Shown: positions 9,616 through 18,650, counted from the first letter of the stretch. The stretch is 64,000 bases of DNA from Sporocytophaga myxococcoides DSM 11118 (GCF_000426725.1 NZ_AUFX01000010.1:186001-250000); one strand, 5' to 3'. Notes: generated by a model not told the origin, from the sequence alone. A program made the numbers and translations.

Positions 9616-10206
9616 TCATTCATCATCTGATCTTTCAACTTCGTTATCAAAATCAAGTTTTCCTATATTGTTTTTGATAATGGGTACTACATCAAAGGTT
9701 ACTGGGATATTAAATGGTTTACCTAGCAAGTTAGTCCCTTTATGAAATTTATTATCTAAAATTGTCACATCGCTTTCATACCAACAATCAAAGAAGTTAA
9801 CAAAGTCATTAAATTCATTATTAGTAATTATTACCACATTGCGAGGCTTATTGTGTCCACCCGCCTGAAAATCCAAGTAGCCATCAAACGTGCAATTTTC
9901 AATTGTCAGTCCACGTAAAAAATAAGAGGAAATAAACTGGCAATTTTTAAAATGACAATTCATCAATCGCACTGGTTTGTCAAACTGGATCATGCTTCCT
10001 GAAAAAGAATCAATAATGCAATTTTCTAATACTACTTCTTTATCCCAGGTTTCAAATGTGTGAATTTTTAGTTCTCCGTCAACATAAAAATCTTTTAATG
10101 GTTTTCCATCGTTGATTAAATCAATTGCTCTTTCTATTGAAATATTATGTTTGGGTGATGCTGACATATTACCACTAACGAATTTATATATACCCACGAG
10201 GTGCAT
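9616..10206 (-). CDS. Hypothetical protein with beta-helix-like repeats
   Basis: The 196-residue product is not recognised by family. Its middle has repeated short beta-strand units such as LENCIIDSF, LMNCHFKNCQF, IENCTFDGY and ITNNEFNDF, the spacing of a right-handed beta-helix or degenerate pentapeptide-repeat fold. The end is acidic. There is no signal peptide, so it is probably cytoplasmic. The first ATG is at 10206; a second at 10167 is a reasonable alternative. A 42-bp tandem repeat array lies just upstream. Confidence 0.6.
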   Translation of the reverse strand: MHLVGIYKFVSGNMSASPKHNISIERAIDLINDGKPLKDFYVDGELKIHTFETWDKEVVLENCIIDSFSGSMIQFDKPVRLMNCHFKNCQFISSYFLRGLTIENCTFDGYLDFQAGGHNKPRNVVIITNNEFNDFVNFFDCWYESDVTILDNKFHKGTNLLGKPFNIPVTFDVVPIIKNNIGKLDFDNEVERSDDE

Positions 10207-10262
10207 ATATTTTTAATTTATCCCTCCTAAAATATTTACGGAATAATATTAAAAGAAGTCAA

Positions 10263-10596
10263 ATCTCCGACATTCGAGGTATAATCCGAAAATTATCCTC
10301 CAAAAGCTCCTCCATCCGAGCTATGACCTCGAAAATGTGACCTAAAAGCTCCGACATTCGACCTTTCACCTCTAAATTATCACCCAAAAGCTTCGGAATT
10401 CGAGCTTTAACCTCAAAATTATGACCTAAAAGCTCCGGCATTCGAGCTTTAACCTCAAAATTATGACCTAAAAGCTCCGGTATTTGAGCTTTGACCTCAA
10501 AATTATGACCCAAAAGCTCCGGCATCCGAGCTTTTGACCTTCACATTACGACCTAAAAGGTCCGACGTCCGAGCCTTTAACTCGAAAATAAACTAA
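10263..10596. repeat. 42-bp tandem repeat array, about eight units
   Basis: Unit boundaries fall at 10263, 10305, 10347, 10389, 10431, 10473, 10515 and 10558; six central units are exactly 42 bp, the seventh has one extra base, and the last is degenerate. Units at 10389-10514 are most alike, edges most diverged. On the minus strand one frame is open across units (10525-10259), giving a 14-residue repeat MPELLGHNFEVKAR; the other two frames stop in every unit. The extra base breaks that frame upstream, so translation is uncertain. It could be a minisatellite, a decayed repeat gene, or a small repeat protein encoded ahead of the 9616-10206 gene. Confidence 0.9.
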
Positions 10597-10643
10597 GGTC
10601 TGATGACAGGAAATTTAATGAAGCCTTATAAAGAGCCATCAAT

Positions 10644-10676
10644 AAAAAAGCCCTCCGAAAATCGGAAGGCTTTTTA
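10644..10676 (-). terminator. Intrinsic terminator
   Basis: A 14-bp stem (10645-10658 with 10662-10675) is flanked by A and T runs. The single mismatch becomes a G-U pair in minus-strand RNA, which fits termination of the small secreted-protein gene at 10721-11020. Confidence 0.85.
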
Positions 10677-10720
10677 GGGAATCATTACAAACTTTATGAA
10701 AATTCTTTAATATCTGAAGA

Positions 10721-11020
10721 TTATAAACCGTTTGGATGTTTATAAGATCTGGAACTTCTAATTTGAGGCATATAAGTATATGAAGATGCTTTTTTGGAAG
10801 TTTTACCTGAACTAAAGCTATTCTTATAGTTCTCCTTTACAGTTACCTCACTTGTCTCAATTGAAACCGGATTACCAAGGTTATTTTCCTTTGCGTATTT
10901 AGCCTTGTTTGCTTGTTTATAATTGTTGATGGAATAAGTAGGATCGTTATTTACTCCATTTTGAGCAGAAGATACCTGAGCTGCAAGTATCATTAAGCCA
11001 GCAATTATCATGTGTTTCAT
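10721..11020 (-). CDS. Small secreted hypothetical protein
   Basis: A clear signal peptide (about 1-19, MKHMIIAGLMILAAQVSSAQ) leads an 80-residue polar product rich in Lys, Ser, Asn and Tyr, with no cysteine and no recognised domain. It is probably periplasmic or secreted. It has its own terminator downstream. The two-component operon upstream ends 122 bp away with its own hairpin, so it is probably transcribed separately. Function unknown. Confidence 0.65.
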   Translation of the reverse strand: MKHMIIAGLMILAAQVSSAQNGVNNDPTYSINNYKQANKAKYAKENNLGNPVSIETSEVTVKENYKNSFSSGKTSKKASSYTYMPQIRSSRSYKHPNGL

Positions 11021-11077
11021 AACAGTTATTCGGTTTGTTTCTGCTAATAAAACATATAATAATGGCTATGTAAATCA

Positions 11078-11105
11078 CAAAAAATACTAGCAATATAATA
11101 GTATT
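11078..11105 (-). terminator. Terminator of two-component operon
   Basis: On the minus strand AATACTA and TAGTATT (11099-11105 with 11083-11089) form a 7-bp stem followed by TTTTTTG. It lies about 40 bp after the response regulator stop. Confidence 0.6.
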
Positions 11106-11142
11106 AACACTATCAACATGATCAGTATTTACCCCTAGCAAA

Positions 11143-11778
11143 CTAATCTATCAAATTAAGTTTTATGGCCTTTTTAATCAATTCTGCTGAATTGCTTACG
11201 CGTAACTTTTTCAACATATTGATACGATGTGATTCAACTGTTCTGATACTGATCCCTAGTTCGTCTGCAATCTGTTTGGTACTAAAACCTTTTGCAACGA
11301 ATTGTAATACTTCTTTTTCCCTTGGAGTTACCTCAGATGTCTCAAGTGCTTCAGGCTTTCCATAGTTCTCAGCAAGCAGATTCACTACGAAAGGACTAAA
11401 ATATTTGCCGCCATCGTACACGGTTTTGATAGCCTTTGCCAGCTCTGCATTTTCTATGTTTTTTAGCAAATAGCCCTGAGCACCTATCTTTATTGCCCTT
11501 AGTACATATTCCCTTTCTTCATGCATTGTTAGAACGATGAATTTAAAATAGGGATTTTCCTTCTTCAATTGTTCCATGGCATCCAAGCCTCCCTGGCCAG
11601 GCATAGTAATATCTGTAAGGATTACATCGTGTTCTATATTATGAGCCATCTTCACCAAATCCTGCCCGTCGGTTGCTTCTCCTACTATTTCAAAGGCTTC
11701 ATTCTTTCCTAGTAATGTTCTGAATCCTGCTCTGATCAGGGAATGATCGTCTGCCAGTATTAATTTTATCTTACTCAT
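11143..11778 (-). CDS. NarL/LuxR-family response regulator
   Basis: A receiver domain (1-120) holds the acidic pair Asp10/Asp11, phospho-acceptor Asp56 in DVILTDITMPG, and Lys in the LLKNIENAEL region. A LuxR-type helix-turn-helix follows (about 148-205) with TPREKEVLQFVAKGFSTKQI and SIRTVESHRINML. It is the DNA-binding output of the adjacent kinase, whose stop codon lies 2 bp before this start, so they are cotranscribed. Targets are unknown. Confidence 0.92.
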   Translation of the reverse strand: MSKIKLILADDHSLIRAGFRTLLGKNEAFEIVGEATDGQDLVKMAHNIEHDVILTDITMPGQGGLDAMEQLKKENPYFKFIVLTMHEEREYVLRAIKIGAQGYLLKNIENAELAKAIKTVYDGGKYFSPFVVNLLAENYGKPEALETSEVTPREKEVLQFVAKGFSTKQIADELGISIRTVESHRINMLKKLRVSNSAELIKKAIKLNLID

Positions 11779-11780
11779 AT

Positions 11781-13655
11781 CTATTCTCTGTTTAAGGGGA
11801 TTTCAAGTTCAGTAACTGTTCCTTCCCCGTGAATTGATTCTATATGCAATTCACCATTCAGCAATTTAGCTCTTTCATTCATACTAGTTAAGCCAAATCC
11901 GCCCCTTTTTATTACATCAGCTTTATTGAAGCCGATTCCATTGTCTTTAAGTTTCAGGTACAAATACTCTTCCTGCTCCATTACATCCAAATACACATCT
12001 GTTGCTTTCGCATGTTTTATGATATTATTCAAACCCTCCTGAACAATTCTGAAAACAGGAACACTCACTTCAAAACTCAAAGGTTTGTCGGTTTCTTTTA
12101 TATATGTAAACTCAATATTCAATCGAGAATATTTTTTTACATTATCGCACAATCCTCTCAGACCTGCTTCCAGACCAAAATCCACAAGAACGCTAGGCAT
12201 CACGTTATAGGAAATTCTTCTCACTTCCCCTATTGTATTATTAACAAGATCAAGAACTTCCTGTTTCTCTTCTTGTTTTTCCTTATCTTTTGCATCCATT
12301 GCATCAAGACGAAGTTTCACCACTGTAAGCAATTGCCCTATTCCATCATGAAGTTCCCTTACAAAACGTTTGCGTTCATTCTCCTGACCTTCCAATAATG
12401 CTGATGCTTTTTCCCTTACCAGCCTAACTTCTCTTTCCTGAAGCATTTTAATTTTATCTCTCATACTTAAAAGAGCAAGTCCCAATGTATCTTCATCACT
12501 TAGGGTTGTGAAAGTTGCGTCAAAGTTTCCTGCTCCTGTTTGGTGCGCAAATTCTGTAGTCCTTTTTGTTCCTTCTACCAGCTGCCTTGTCGCCTCAGTT
12601 ATCTGAGCTATTTCATCATTCCCCTTGGATTTGATAGGTGATTCAGGAACAACTCCTTTGGACAAACTCATGATTATATCTTTGAGATATAAAATTGGAT
12701 TTGAAATCGCGTTAGAGATAAAATATGTAACAATCAATATCACTAGGATCAGAACGACAGTAATCACTATGATATAATTTTTGAGTTGATTAATCGGCTT
12801 GACAGCTTCGTGATAATCAATTTCGGATATGATTGCCCAGGGAAGGTCAAAGTTTAATTTCCTATATGCACTTAAAACTTTAACATTTCTGTAATCCTGT
12901 AAAACATGTCCACCTTCTTTTTCTTTAAAGACATTACTTACAGCTTCCGAATTTACATTAATTTTTAAAGGGGGGCTATCAGGGAAAAACCTAGATACAG
13001 ATCTCATTCTTTTATCAGATGCTACCAGATAGGACTCTCCCGTTGTTCCCATTCCAGTACGTTCATATAATATTTTCTGAAACTTTGAGAAATGCTCTTT
13101 GATAACAATAAACCCTCCTGGATGCAAAGGATCTTTTTTGGAATGTAATGGAATTATATATAACAAAACCGGTTGACCATAATGATCATATATCGATGCA
13201 TCAAAGTATACAAAATCCTTGTTCAAAGCTTTTAAGCTATCGGCTCTGGCCAGGGTAAATTCTTTCAGAAATGCTGTATCTGTATTTAAAGAATAAATAC
13301 TGTTCAGGTGATTATCTGCTATAATAATATTATCAAAATCATACAGACTACCGATATTATTCAACTCACTTTTCTGATGATCATCCAGGTATACCTTATG
13401 CTTTTCTATATCTGCGATTGCATCAGTCTTTTCAAGAAAATCGGTTCTGCCGAATAAAAAAATCAAATTCTTCTGCGTTCGGTAAAAATAATTTTCCATC
13501 TGATTTTTTTTAAGAATATTGACCGAAGACAATTGGTCAAGAGTCCTTTGTATCAGTGAATTTTTTAGAATATTATAAAACAAAAATGAGAGTATAAGAA
13601 CCGAGAATAGCCCTATAGCCACGTGAGAAATAAATATTTTAGAGAAAATCCGCAT
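11781..13655 (-). CDS. NarX-like sensor histidine kinase (dCache-HAMP-HisKA_3)
   Basis: A membrane helix (about 10-30), a 250-residue periplasmic sensor region of dCache type (about 35-285), and a second helix (about 293-315) are followed by HAMP (318-370). The HisKA_3 H-box is ERKRFVRELHDGIGQLLTVV with His436. The ATPase domain carries KDNGIGFNKAD and RGGFGLTSMNERA, the shape typical of NarX/DegS kinases. It should phosphorylate the LuxR-type regulator encoded directly downstream. The ligand is unknown. Confidence 0.9.
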   Translation of the reverse strand: MRIFSKIFISHVAIGLFSVLILSFLFYNILKNSLIQRTLDQLSSVNILKKNQMENYFYRTQKNLIFLFGRTDFLEKTDAIADIEKHKVYLDDHQKSELNNIGSLYDFDNIIIADNHLNSIYSLNTDTAFLKEFTLARADSLKALNKDFVYFDASIYDHYGQPVLLYIIPLHSKKDPLHPGGFIVIKEHFSKFQKILYERTGMGTTGESYLVASDKRMRSVSRFFPDSPPLKINVNSEAVSNVFKEKEGGHVLQDYRNVKVLSAYRKLNFDLPWAIISEIDYHEAVKPINQLKNYIIVITVVLILVILIVTYFISNAISNPILYLKDIIMSLSKGVVPESPIKSKGNDEIAQITEATRQLVEGTKRTTEFAHQTGAGNFDATFTTLSDEDTLGLALLSMRDKIKMLQEREVRLVREKASALLEGQENERKRFVRELHDGIGQLLTVVKLRLDAMDAKDKEKQEEKQEVLDLVNNTIGEVRRISYNVMPSVLVDFGLEAGLRGLCDNVKKYSRLNIEFTYIKETDKPLSFEVSVPVFRIVQEGLNNIIKHAKATDVYLDVMEQEEYLYLKLKDNGIGFNKADVIKRGGFGLTSMNERAKLLNGELHIESIHGEGTVTELEIPLNRE

Positions 13656-13760
13656 TCTTATTATATTTTATAAAGTCACAACCCAAATATTAACATTTTG
13701 GATATAAAAAAACATTTTTTGATTCATAAATTCTTACCGGATTTTAAAAAGATTATAAAA

Positions 13761-13790
13761 AGAAAAAGCCTGCCTTTCGGCAAGCTCTTC
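13761..13790 (-). terminator. Terminator of first DUF1800-DUF1501 operon
   Basis: On the minus strand AGCTTGCC-GAAA-GGCAGGCT forms an 8-bp stem with one G-U pair and is followed by TTTTCTTTTT. It lies about 30 bp after the DUF1501 stop. Confidence 0.8.
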
Positions 13791-13815
13791 CTAACTATAC
13801 TAAATAAACATTATT

Positions 13816-15033
13816 CTATTGAATTATCCCTAATCCTTTATAATCATTAAATTTTGGAAAGACCATCTGAGGATCTTTAACAAGATTCCTTTTGACCATA
13901 ATTTCACTTAATACAGTCCGATAATCGGTAGTTACTGCGAGATCTACACCATTGTCCAATTGTTCATTAGCAAGTCCCGGCCAAGATCCATAAAGATTTC
14001 CTCCATTAACATTACCTCCCAGCACCATCATCACACTTCCATGCCCGTGATCTGTACCTCCACTTTTATTGGCTTTCAATCTTCTTCCAAATTCAGTCAT
14101 CAGAACGATCGTTACTCTCTTATGATAAGCATGGATATCATTGTAAAACGCATTTAGATTCCAGGATAGAGCCTGAATCCATCTCGGAAATTTCCATTCC
14201 TGATTATCGTGCATGTCCCAACCATCATAATCAATGGTTGCTATTTTTAGTCCTGCTTCCATTTTAATAAGCTGGGCAACAGTCTTAAAGGAATTTGCAA
14301 GCTCCTCTCCGGGCCATGAGCTATAATATTCCGCTGACTTATCAGGAGTGTAGGAATCAAAATTCAAACCTTTTGATGATTTGGCAATATGTGCAATATT
14401 CTGGAGTGCTCCTTTGCCAGATCGATGCACAAGGGAATTACCAGCTCCATACATTTCTGTAAGCATGTTAATCAAATCAGGCCCTAAATCCAGGCTTAAA
14501 TTCTTCATTTCTGTTATATTCATTTGCTCCATACTTCCAAGCAAAGATGCTGGTGGTATTGAACCAATTGCATAAGCAGGCACAATATTGCCTGTATGAA
14601 ATGACTGAAGATATCTGGTAAGCCAGCCTTGAGAAAGGTTTTTATCACTGTTGCTTCCAAGCTCCATCAGATCCTGCGCTTCAAAGTGGCTTCTGGTTCC
14701 ATTGGTAAGACCAGCGGCGTGAATTAAGGCTAAAGACTTATTTTCATATAACTCTTTTAAAGCATAAGCTTCAGGATGTATTCTGAAGTCAGCCTGAATG
14801 AGATTCTGATTTATCTTTAAAGCATCTTCCTGCAAGGCCATCTTACCTCCTCGTGCAGCCCTGTAATTGCTGTCATCAATTGGTGCCAGAAAATTCAAGC
14901 CGTCCATGCCTCCCCTGAGAAATACAACAACTATTGTTTCTCTTGAATCATCTTCATTCAAAAAGTAATCAGAGCCAAATCTTGAAGTCATCAGGTATTC
15001 GGCACAACCTTTTATAAGTGATCTTCTATCCAT
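13816..15033 (-). CDS. DUF1501 protein (alkaline-phosphatase-like fold)
   Basis: The 405-residue protein has DUF1501 landmarks: FLRGGMDGLNFLAPIDD near residue 37, DYDGWDMHDNQ, LMTEFGRRLKANKSGGTDHG and LGGNVNGGNLYGSWPG. These metal-coordinating-looking Asp/His residues resemble the alkaline-phosphatase/sulfatase superfamily, but no activity is established. The N-terminus has an Arg pair (MDRRSLIKG) but almost no hydrophobic stretch, so export is unclear. It follows a DUF1800 gene by 2 bp, as usual for this pair. Unlike the second copy at 32317 it lacks a type IX sorting domain. Confidence 0.85.
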   Translation of the reverse strand: MDRRSLIKGCAEYLMTSRFGSDYFLNEDDSRETIVVVFLRGGMDGLNFLAPIDDSNYRAARGGKMALQEDALKINQNLIQADFRIHPEAYALKELYENKSLALIHAAGLTNGTRSHFEAQDLMELGSNSDKNLSQGWLTRYLQSFHTGNIVPAYAIGSIPPASLLGSMEQMNITEMKNLSLDLGPDLINMLTEMYGAGNSLVHRSGKGALQNIAHIAKSSKGLNFDSYTPDKSAEYYSSWPGEELANSFKTVAQLIKMEAGLKIATIDYDGWDMHDNQEWKFPRWIQALSWNLNAFYNDIHAYHKRVTIVLMTEFGRRLKANKSGGTDHGHGSVMMVLGGNVNGGNLYGSWPGLANEQLDNGVDLAVTTDYRTVLSEIMVKRNLVKDPQMVFPKFNDYKGLGIIQ

Positions 15034-15035
15034 AG

Positions 15036-16730
15036 TTATCGAGTTTGAAATTCAGGAGTTGACAATAAGAATTGAGCAAGCCAGATTAGCTTTTGCTCCA
15101 TTTGTGTTTCATTAATAGCTGGTATCGAATCAGGTGCTGCATTGTCAGCAAGCATGGTAGCAATTTTTGAGCGATACTTCTCCTGAAGCCTGATTCCCGT
15201 AAGCTTTTCGGACCAATAATCTGCAATACCCTGATATGAAAGGCCACCAGGAGTTTGTTCAGCAAATCTGAATTTGAATACTCCCATATCTTTCCAGTAT
15301 AATATAGAGCTAATGGTTCTCCATCGTGTTAGCATTGCTCCGGGTCCCATCCAGTAACTATCTTTATCAGGATGCCCTGTAGGAGCCGGCCACATAAAGG
15401 GCTTGTACCCCATTCCCATGATCTGCCATTGCAACATCATAGTGGGTGTAAATTCTGCTTCTGTCGCTCGTGCTACGGATACTACAAATTCATAAGGACG
15501 CTTTACTTTTTGTCCTTTATAATTCAGAAATTCCGGGGATTCAAAGATGGTCTGCAAAGTAATCTTTATCTGATCAGGAGCATTGATATTCTGCAGCCAA
15601 ACGGTTTGAGCCTTACTCAACAATGATGCAGGGTAATCATCTCCCATGAAGCGGAGTAAGAATTTTCTGCAGATGTTTTTAGCTGTTCCAGGATGAAAAG
15701 CCACCAAATCCAAAACTTTCCTGCCATCATGCATTGCTGGCATATTCGACTTTATTTCGTATCCAAGTATTCTTTTTTGATAATTATCATGCCAGGCGTC
15801 ATAGTAAAAAAACTCACCTGTATCAGGAAATTCCTCACGACCTCCACCCCTCCAGATGAAACTTCCATCAGCCACGGTCCATCCTGTAAAAGCCCTGGAA
15901 GCTTCATAAACATCTTCATCTATATACCCTGCAGGTTTCCCTTCCAAAGCTCCCGGAACATCTCTCCATCTGTCATACAGACTGTTCATATAGTGCTCAG
16001 AACCAAGTGTATGAAGCTCGAAAAGTTCTCGTGCATAGTTTTCATTGGCAGGGCTTGCCTGGCTGGATTTATTGTTGAGGTAATAAAGCATAGCCGGACT
16101 TTTAGCCACATCTTCCAGAAACTGACGAAAGTTTCCAAACGCATGTTTCCTGATAACATCTCTGTCATAGGTGGGCATACAACTTCCCATTGCCATATCG
16201 CCATTAACCGTAACATTAAAATGGTTGTGCCAGAATTCAACCATCATTTCCTTTAACTGCCAGGGGCTATATACAGAACGAATCCAGTTGGCACTCACCA
16301 CTTCCATTCCTGGTCTTATCCATTCGTGCCAGCCTTTTTCCTTGACCTTCTCAAATTCTTTTCTGCAAAATTTAAGATCTTTATCAAGGTAAGTAATTGG
16401 CCTCCACTCGTCCACGTTGTAGCCATTATAGTCATATTTAATGTCCAGCTGTGTATCCTGAATACGTTTTAGTATTTCCGGGCTGTCTTCCTGAGGTGCA
16501 TTTAGCTGTTCCTTTATATAGGTCTGAAAACCATTCTTCTTTACCTTAAGAATATCTTTTTTTGAGGGACCGTAAGTTACCTTCCCTAGCAAATTCCAGG
16601 TCTGATCCTTTTGGATCTGATTGGTTTCAAAATTAATCTCCAGGGGTTTCGCAGTGAGCAATTTCTCAGGAAGGAGAAAAGGGATTGCCATGAGTGATCC
16701 GGCCTGAATAAATGTCCTTCTTTTTATCAT
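15036..16730 (-). CDS. DUF1800 protein with Tat-like leader
   Basis: A leader MIKRRTFIQAGSLMAIPFLL resembles a twin-arginine signal. The 564-residue body has DUF1800 features: GKVTYGPSKKDILKVK, WHNHFNV, NYARELFELHTLG and the repeated VYEASRAFTGWTV. The DUF1800 family is found beside DUF1501 in many Bacteroidota and Planctomycetes and has no proven function. It begins a two-gene operon with the DUF1501 gene at 13816-15033. Confidence 0.87.
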   Translation of the reverse strand: MIKRRTFIQAGSLMAIPFLLPEKLLTAKPLEINFETNQIQKDQTWNLLGKVTYGPSKKDILKVKKNGFQTYIKEQLNAPQEDSPEILKRIQDTQLDIKYDYNGYNVDEWRPITYLDKDLKFCRKEFEKVKEKGWHEWIRPGMEVVSANWIRSVYSPWQLKEMMVEFWHNHFNVTVNGDMAMGSCMPTYDRDVIRKHAFGNFRQFLEDVAKSPAMLYYLNNKSSQASPANENYARELFELHTLGSEHYMNSLYDRWRDVPGALEGKPAGYIDEDVYEASRAFTGWTVADGSFIWRGGGREEFPDTGEFFYYDAWHDNYQKRILGYEIKSNMPAMHDGRKVLDLVAFHPGTAKNICRKFLLRFMGDDYPASLLSKAQTVWLQNINAPDQIKITLQTIFESPEFLNYKGQKVKRPYEFVVSVARATEAEFTPTMMLQWQIMGMGYKPFMWPAPTGHPDKDSYWMGPGAMLTRWRTISSILYWKDMGVFKFRFAEQTPGGLSYQGIADYWSEKLTGIRLQEKYRSKIATMLADNAAPDSIPAINETQMEQKLIWLAQFLLSTPEFQTR

Positions 16731-16893
16731 GAAGTTTTCTTTTAATGATTATCAGAATTAGAAAAAGACAATTTCTGTTAAGAATTTTATAATTTCCTTA
16801 ACGCTAAAAGTAGGTTTTCATCCCTGAAAAAGGTTTACTAAAAAATTAAAAGACTTTGCAAAAAGCTAAAAAAGGCTAAATGGGAAGTATTTC

Positions 16894-18042
16894 TCAACTA
16901 ATTGTAGATTTTTGGTCCTGCTTTCTAAAATCGTTGGGGGAGCATTTTTCGGATTCTTTAAAAACCCTATTGAAATGAGAAACATTTCCATATCCAACTT
17001 TATAGGCAATTTCCGAAATCTGGAGGTCAGAGGTTTTAAGCAGGCGTTTGGCTTCCGAAATTCTAAGGCTATTGAGAAACTGCTTGAAATTCATCTCGGT
17101 TTTCCTTTTTATCATTGAAGAAACCTTTTGTTCATAAATTCCTGTAGCATTCACAACATCCAAAATTGACAATTCAGAATTAGAGTAGTTAAAAGTAATA
17201 TACTGGAAAACAGCTTCCTCTTCTTTTTCGAAATGGTTTAAAACCTCCGTTTTTTCATAGGTAAACTGAACAGGAACAACTGCTTTTTCTTTTTTTCTAA
17301 AAATGAAAAAGAGGAAAATGTAGTAAACAAGACTACCAACAACAGAATATACTATAAAAGGAATGAGACTTTTATTAAAGGTAAGCTCTTCTATCTCTAT
17401 CTGGTCTACTTTCCCCAAAGGAAGAGATACACAATTGGATATATTTATATAATGTACTTGAGAATAGTCCGATTTACCAATACTGTTTTCTGTTTTCCCA
17501 TTGACAGTGAACCACCATTCCGGAGTTTCTAAATCAGAAAAATCAGCCTTGATTTCATTAAAGTCTTTACCAGAATTGATTATAATCTGATTGTTTTTGA
17601 ATGAATTATGGTCTTCATTCCTTGAATAGTTTTGAATATTTGTCCCAATCGTAAGTTTAAGCCGTCTCCCTTCCTTAGCTTTTAATTTCAATTTGATTCC
17701 ATCAAATCCGGAAAGATCAATAAACTCCGGATTTATAGGATAAAAAGTAAGGCCTGTAAATGGATATTCTAAACCATTCTTAAGAGTATAACTGAAAGCA
17801 ATTTTGTCTGATTTTTTTATCTCCTCTGAAACCGAATTTCCTCCATTGTTTCTATCATCAAATATTCCATAATGCAATTGTTTCTCTTTGTTATCGTCCA
17901 AACAATATTGAATCAGATTAAAAGGGGATTTATAGTAAAGAGGAAAAGCCAGAAGAATAATTGCAGCAGGAAGAAGTATTAATAAAAACTTAGAGTTCTT
18001 ATTGAAAAATGTCAAAACAAGTTGGAACCAGGCAGATTTCAT
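16894..18042 (-). CDS. Membrane-anchored AraC-family regulator
   Basis: The start is taken at the ATG at 18042; a TTG one codon earlier is also in frame. A membrane helix (about 19-36) is followed by a 190-residue extracytoplasmic beta-rich domain that looks like a jelly-roll carbohydrate-binding or CIA30-like fold (DLSGFDGIKLKLKAKEGRR, QVHYINISNC). A second helix lies near 231-253, and a C-terminal AraC helix-turn-helix pair (about 275-375) contains ISEIAYKVGYGNVSHFNRVF. This is a one-component transmembrane regulator: ligand bound outside, DNA bound inside. Targets are unknown; a perfect 15-bp inverted repeat lies 25 bp upstream of the start. Confidence 0.85.
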   Translation of the reverse strand: MKSAWFQLVLTFFNKNSKFLLILLPAAIILLAFPLYYKSPFNLIQYCLDDNKEKQLHYGIFDDRNNGGNSVSEEIKKSDKIAFSYTLKNGLEYPFTGLTFYPINPEFIDLSGFDGIKLKLKAKEGRRLKLTIGTNIQNYSRNEDHNSFKNNQIIINSGKDFNEIKADFSDLETPEWWFTVNGKTENSIGKSDYSQVHYINISNCVSLPLGKVDQIEIEELTFNKSLIPFIVYSVVGSLVYYIFLFFIFRKKEKAVVPVQFTYEKTEVLNHFEKEEEAVFQYITFNYSNSELSILDVVNATGIYEQKVSSMIKRKTEMNFKQFLNSLRISEAKRLLKTSDLQISEIAYKVGYGNVSHFNRVFKESEKCSPNDFRKQDQKSTIS

Positions 18043-18066
18043 CAAATTTCAGTCTGTGCAATATTA

Positions 18067-18115
18067 ATAATACCAAAGGATAAAAATACGAAACATTATC
18101 ATCCTTTGGTATTAT
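18067..18115. promoter_or_regulatory. Perfect 15-bp inverted repeat before AraC-type gene
   Basis: Arms 18067-18081 and 18101-18115 (ATAATACCAAAGGAT and its complement) are exact, with a 19-base spacer. The site sits between the SMR stop and the AraC-type start. It could be an autoregulatory operator, a 5'-UTR hairpin, or the SMR terminator, though no T-run follows. Confidence 0.6.
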
Positions 18116-18181
18116 ATATATAAACTTTAACGCTGAGCTATTTCAGAATATATACTTTTGAAATATTACATCAGGATTCGA

Positions 18182-18499
18182 TCAATTGGCAACAAACTTC
18201 AAACCAGCAACAGATAGTATAAGTGTGGCTATGAAAAAAAGCCTCCAGAAATCCGCAGGTTCTTTGAAAAATATCATGCCAACGATTACAGTGCCTGCAG
18301 CACCTATCCCTGTCCAGACAGCATATGCAGTTCCCATCGGAATGCCCTGAGATGCTTTATTCAAAAGAAAAAAGCTCAGAGCAATACAAACGAAAAAACC
18401 TGCTGCCCATATCAGGTTTGTAAAGTTTTTTGATAACAAAAGGCAGGTTGTGAAACCAACTTCAAACAAACCCGCGATAATTAAAATGATCCAATACAT
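18182..18499 (-). CDS. SMR-family transporter (SugE/Gdx-like)
   Basis: This 105-residue protein has four membrane helices and the essential glutamate at position 13 (LIIAGLFEVGF). GIPMGTAYAVWTGIGAAGTV is the signature shared by SugE/Gdx guanidinium exporters and quaternary-cation exporters. It should work as a proton-coupled dual-topology dimer in the inner membrane. No guanidine riboswitch is evident upstream. An imperfect inverted repeat lies at 18520-18559. The exact substrate cannot be set from sequence. Confidence 0.88.
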   Translation of the reverse strand: MYWIILIIAGLFEVGFTTCLLLSKNFTNLIWAAGFFVCIALSFFLLNKASQGIPMGTAYAVWTGIGAAGTVIVGMIFFKEPADFWRLFFIATLILSVAGLKFVAN

Positions 18500-18519
18500 G
18501 ATTTTACAAATTTTAAAAA

Positions 18520-18559
18520 TTTAGCCATTCCTTTTAAAAACTTAAATGGTTAGGCTAAA
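18520..18559. promoter_or_regulatory. Inverted repeat upstream of SMR gene
   Basis: TTTAGCC and GGCTAAA are perfect 7-bp arms, with ATT/AAT pairing just inside, in the 150-bp region before the SMR gene. It may be an operator for the exporter; chance cannot be excluded. Confidence 0.3.
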
Positions 18560-18650
18560 ATTCCTTTCTGCAAAGATCAGAAGACCTTGTATCATAATTT
18601 TTAGCTTATGTTAAAAAACATCACTTATCAGTATTTTCAACTATACTGGA

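Noticed and set aside
12012-12398. 128-codon plus-strand frame
   Set aside because: It is antisense to the kinase domain of the NarX-like gene, with Phe/Ile-rich composition typical of a shadow frame.
15693-16256. 187-codon plus-strand frame
   Set aside because: It lies fully antisense to the well-supported DUF1800 gene and has no recognisable domain.
18500-18650. Guanidine riboswitch before the SMR gene
   Set aside because: No ykkC-type conserved core was visible; only a short inverted repeat is present.
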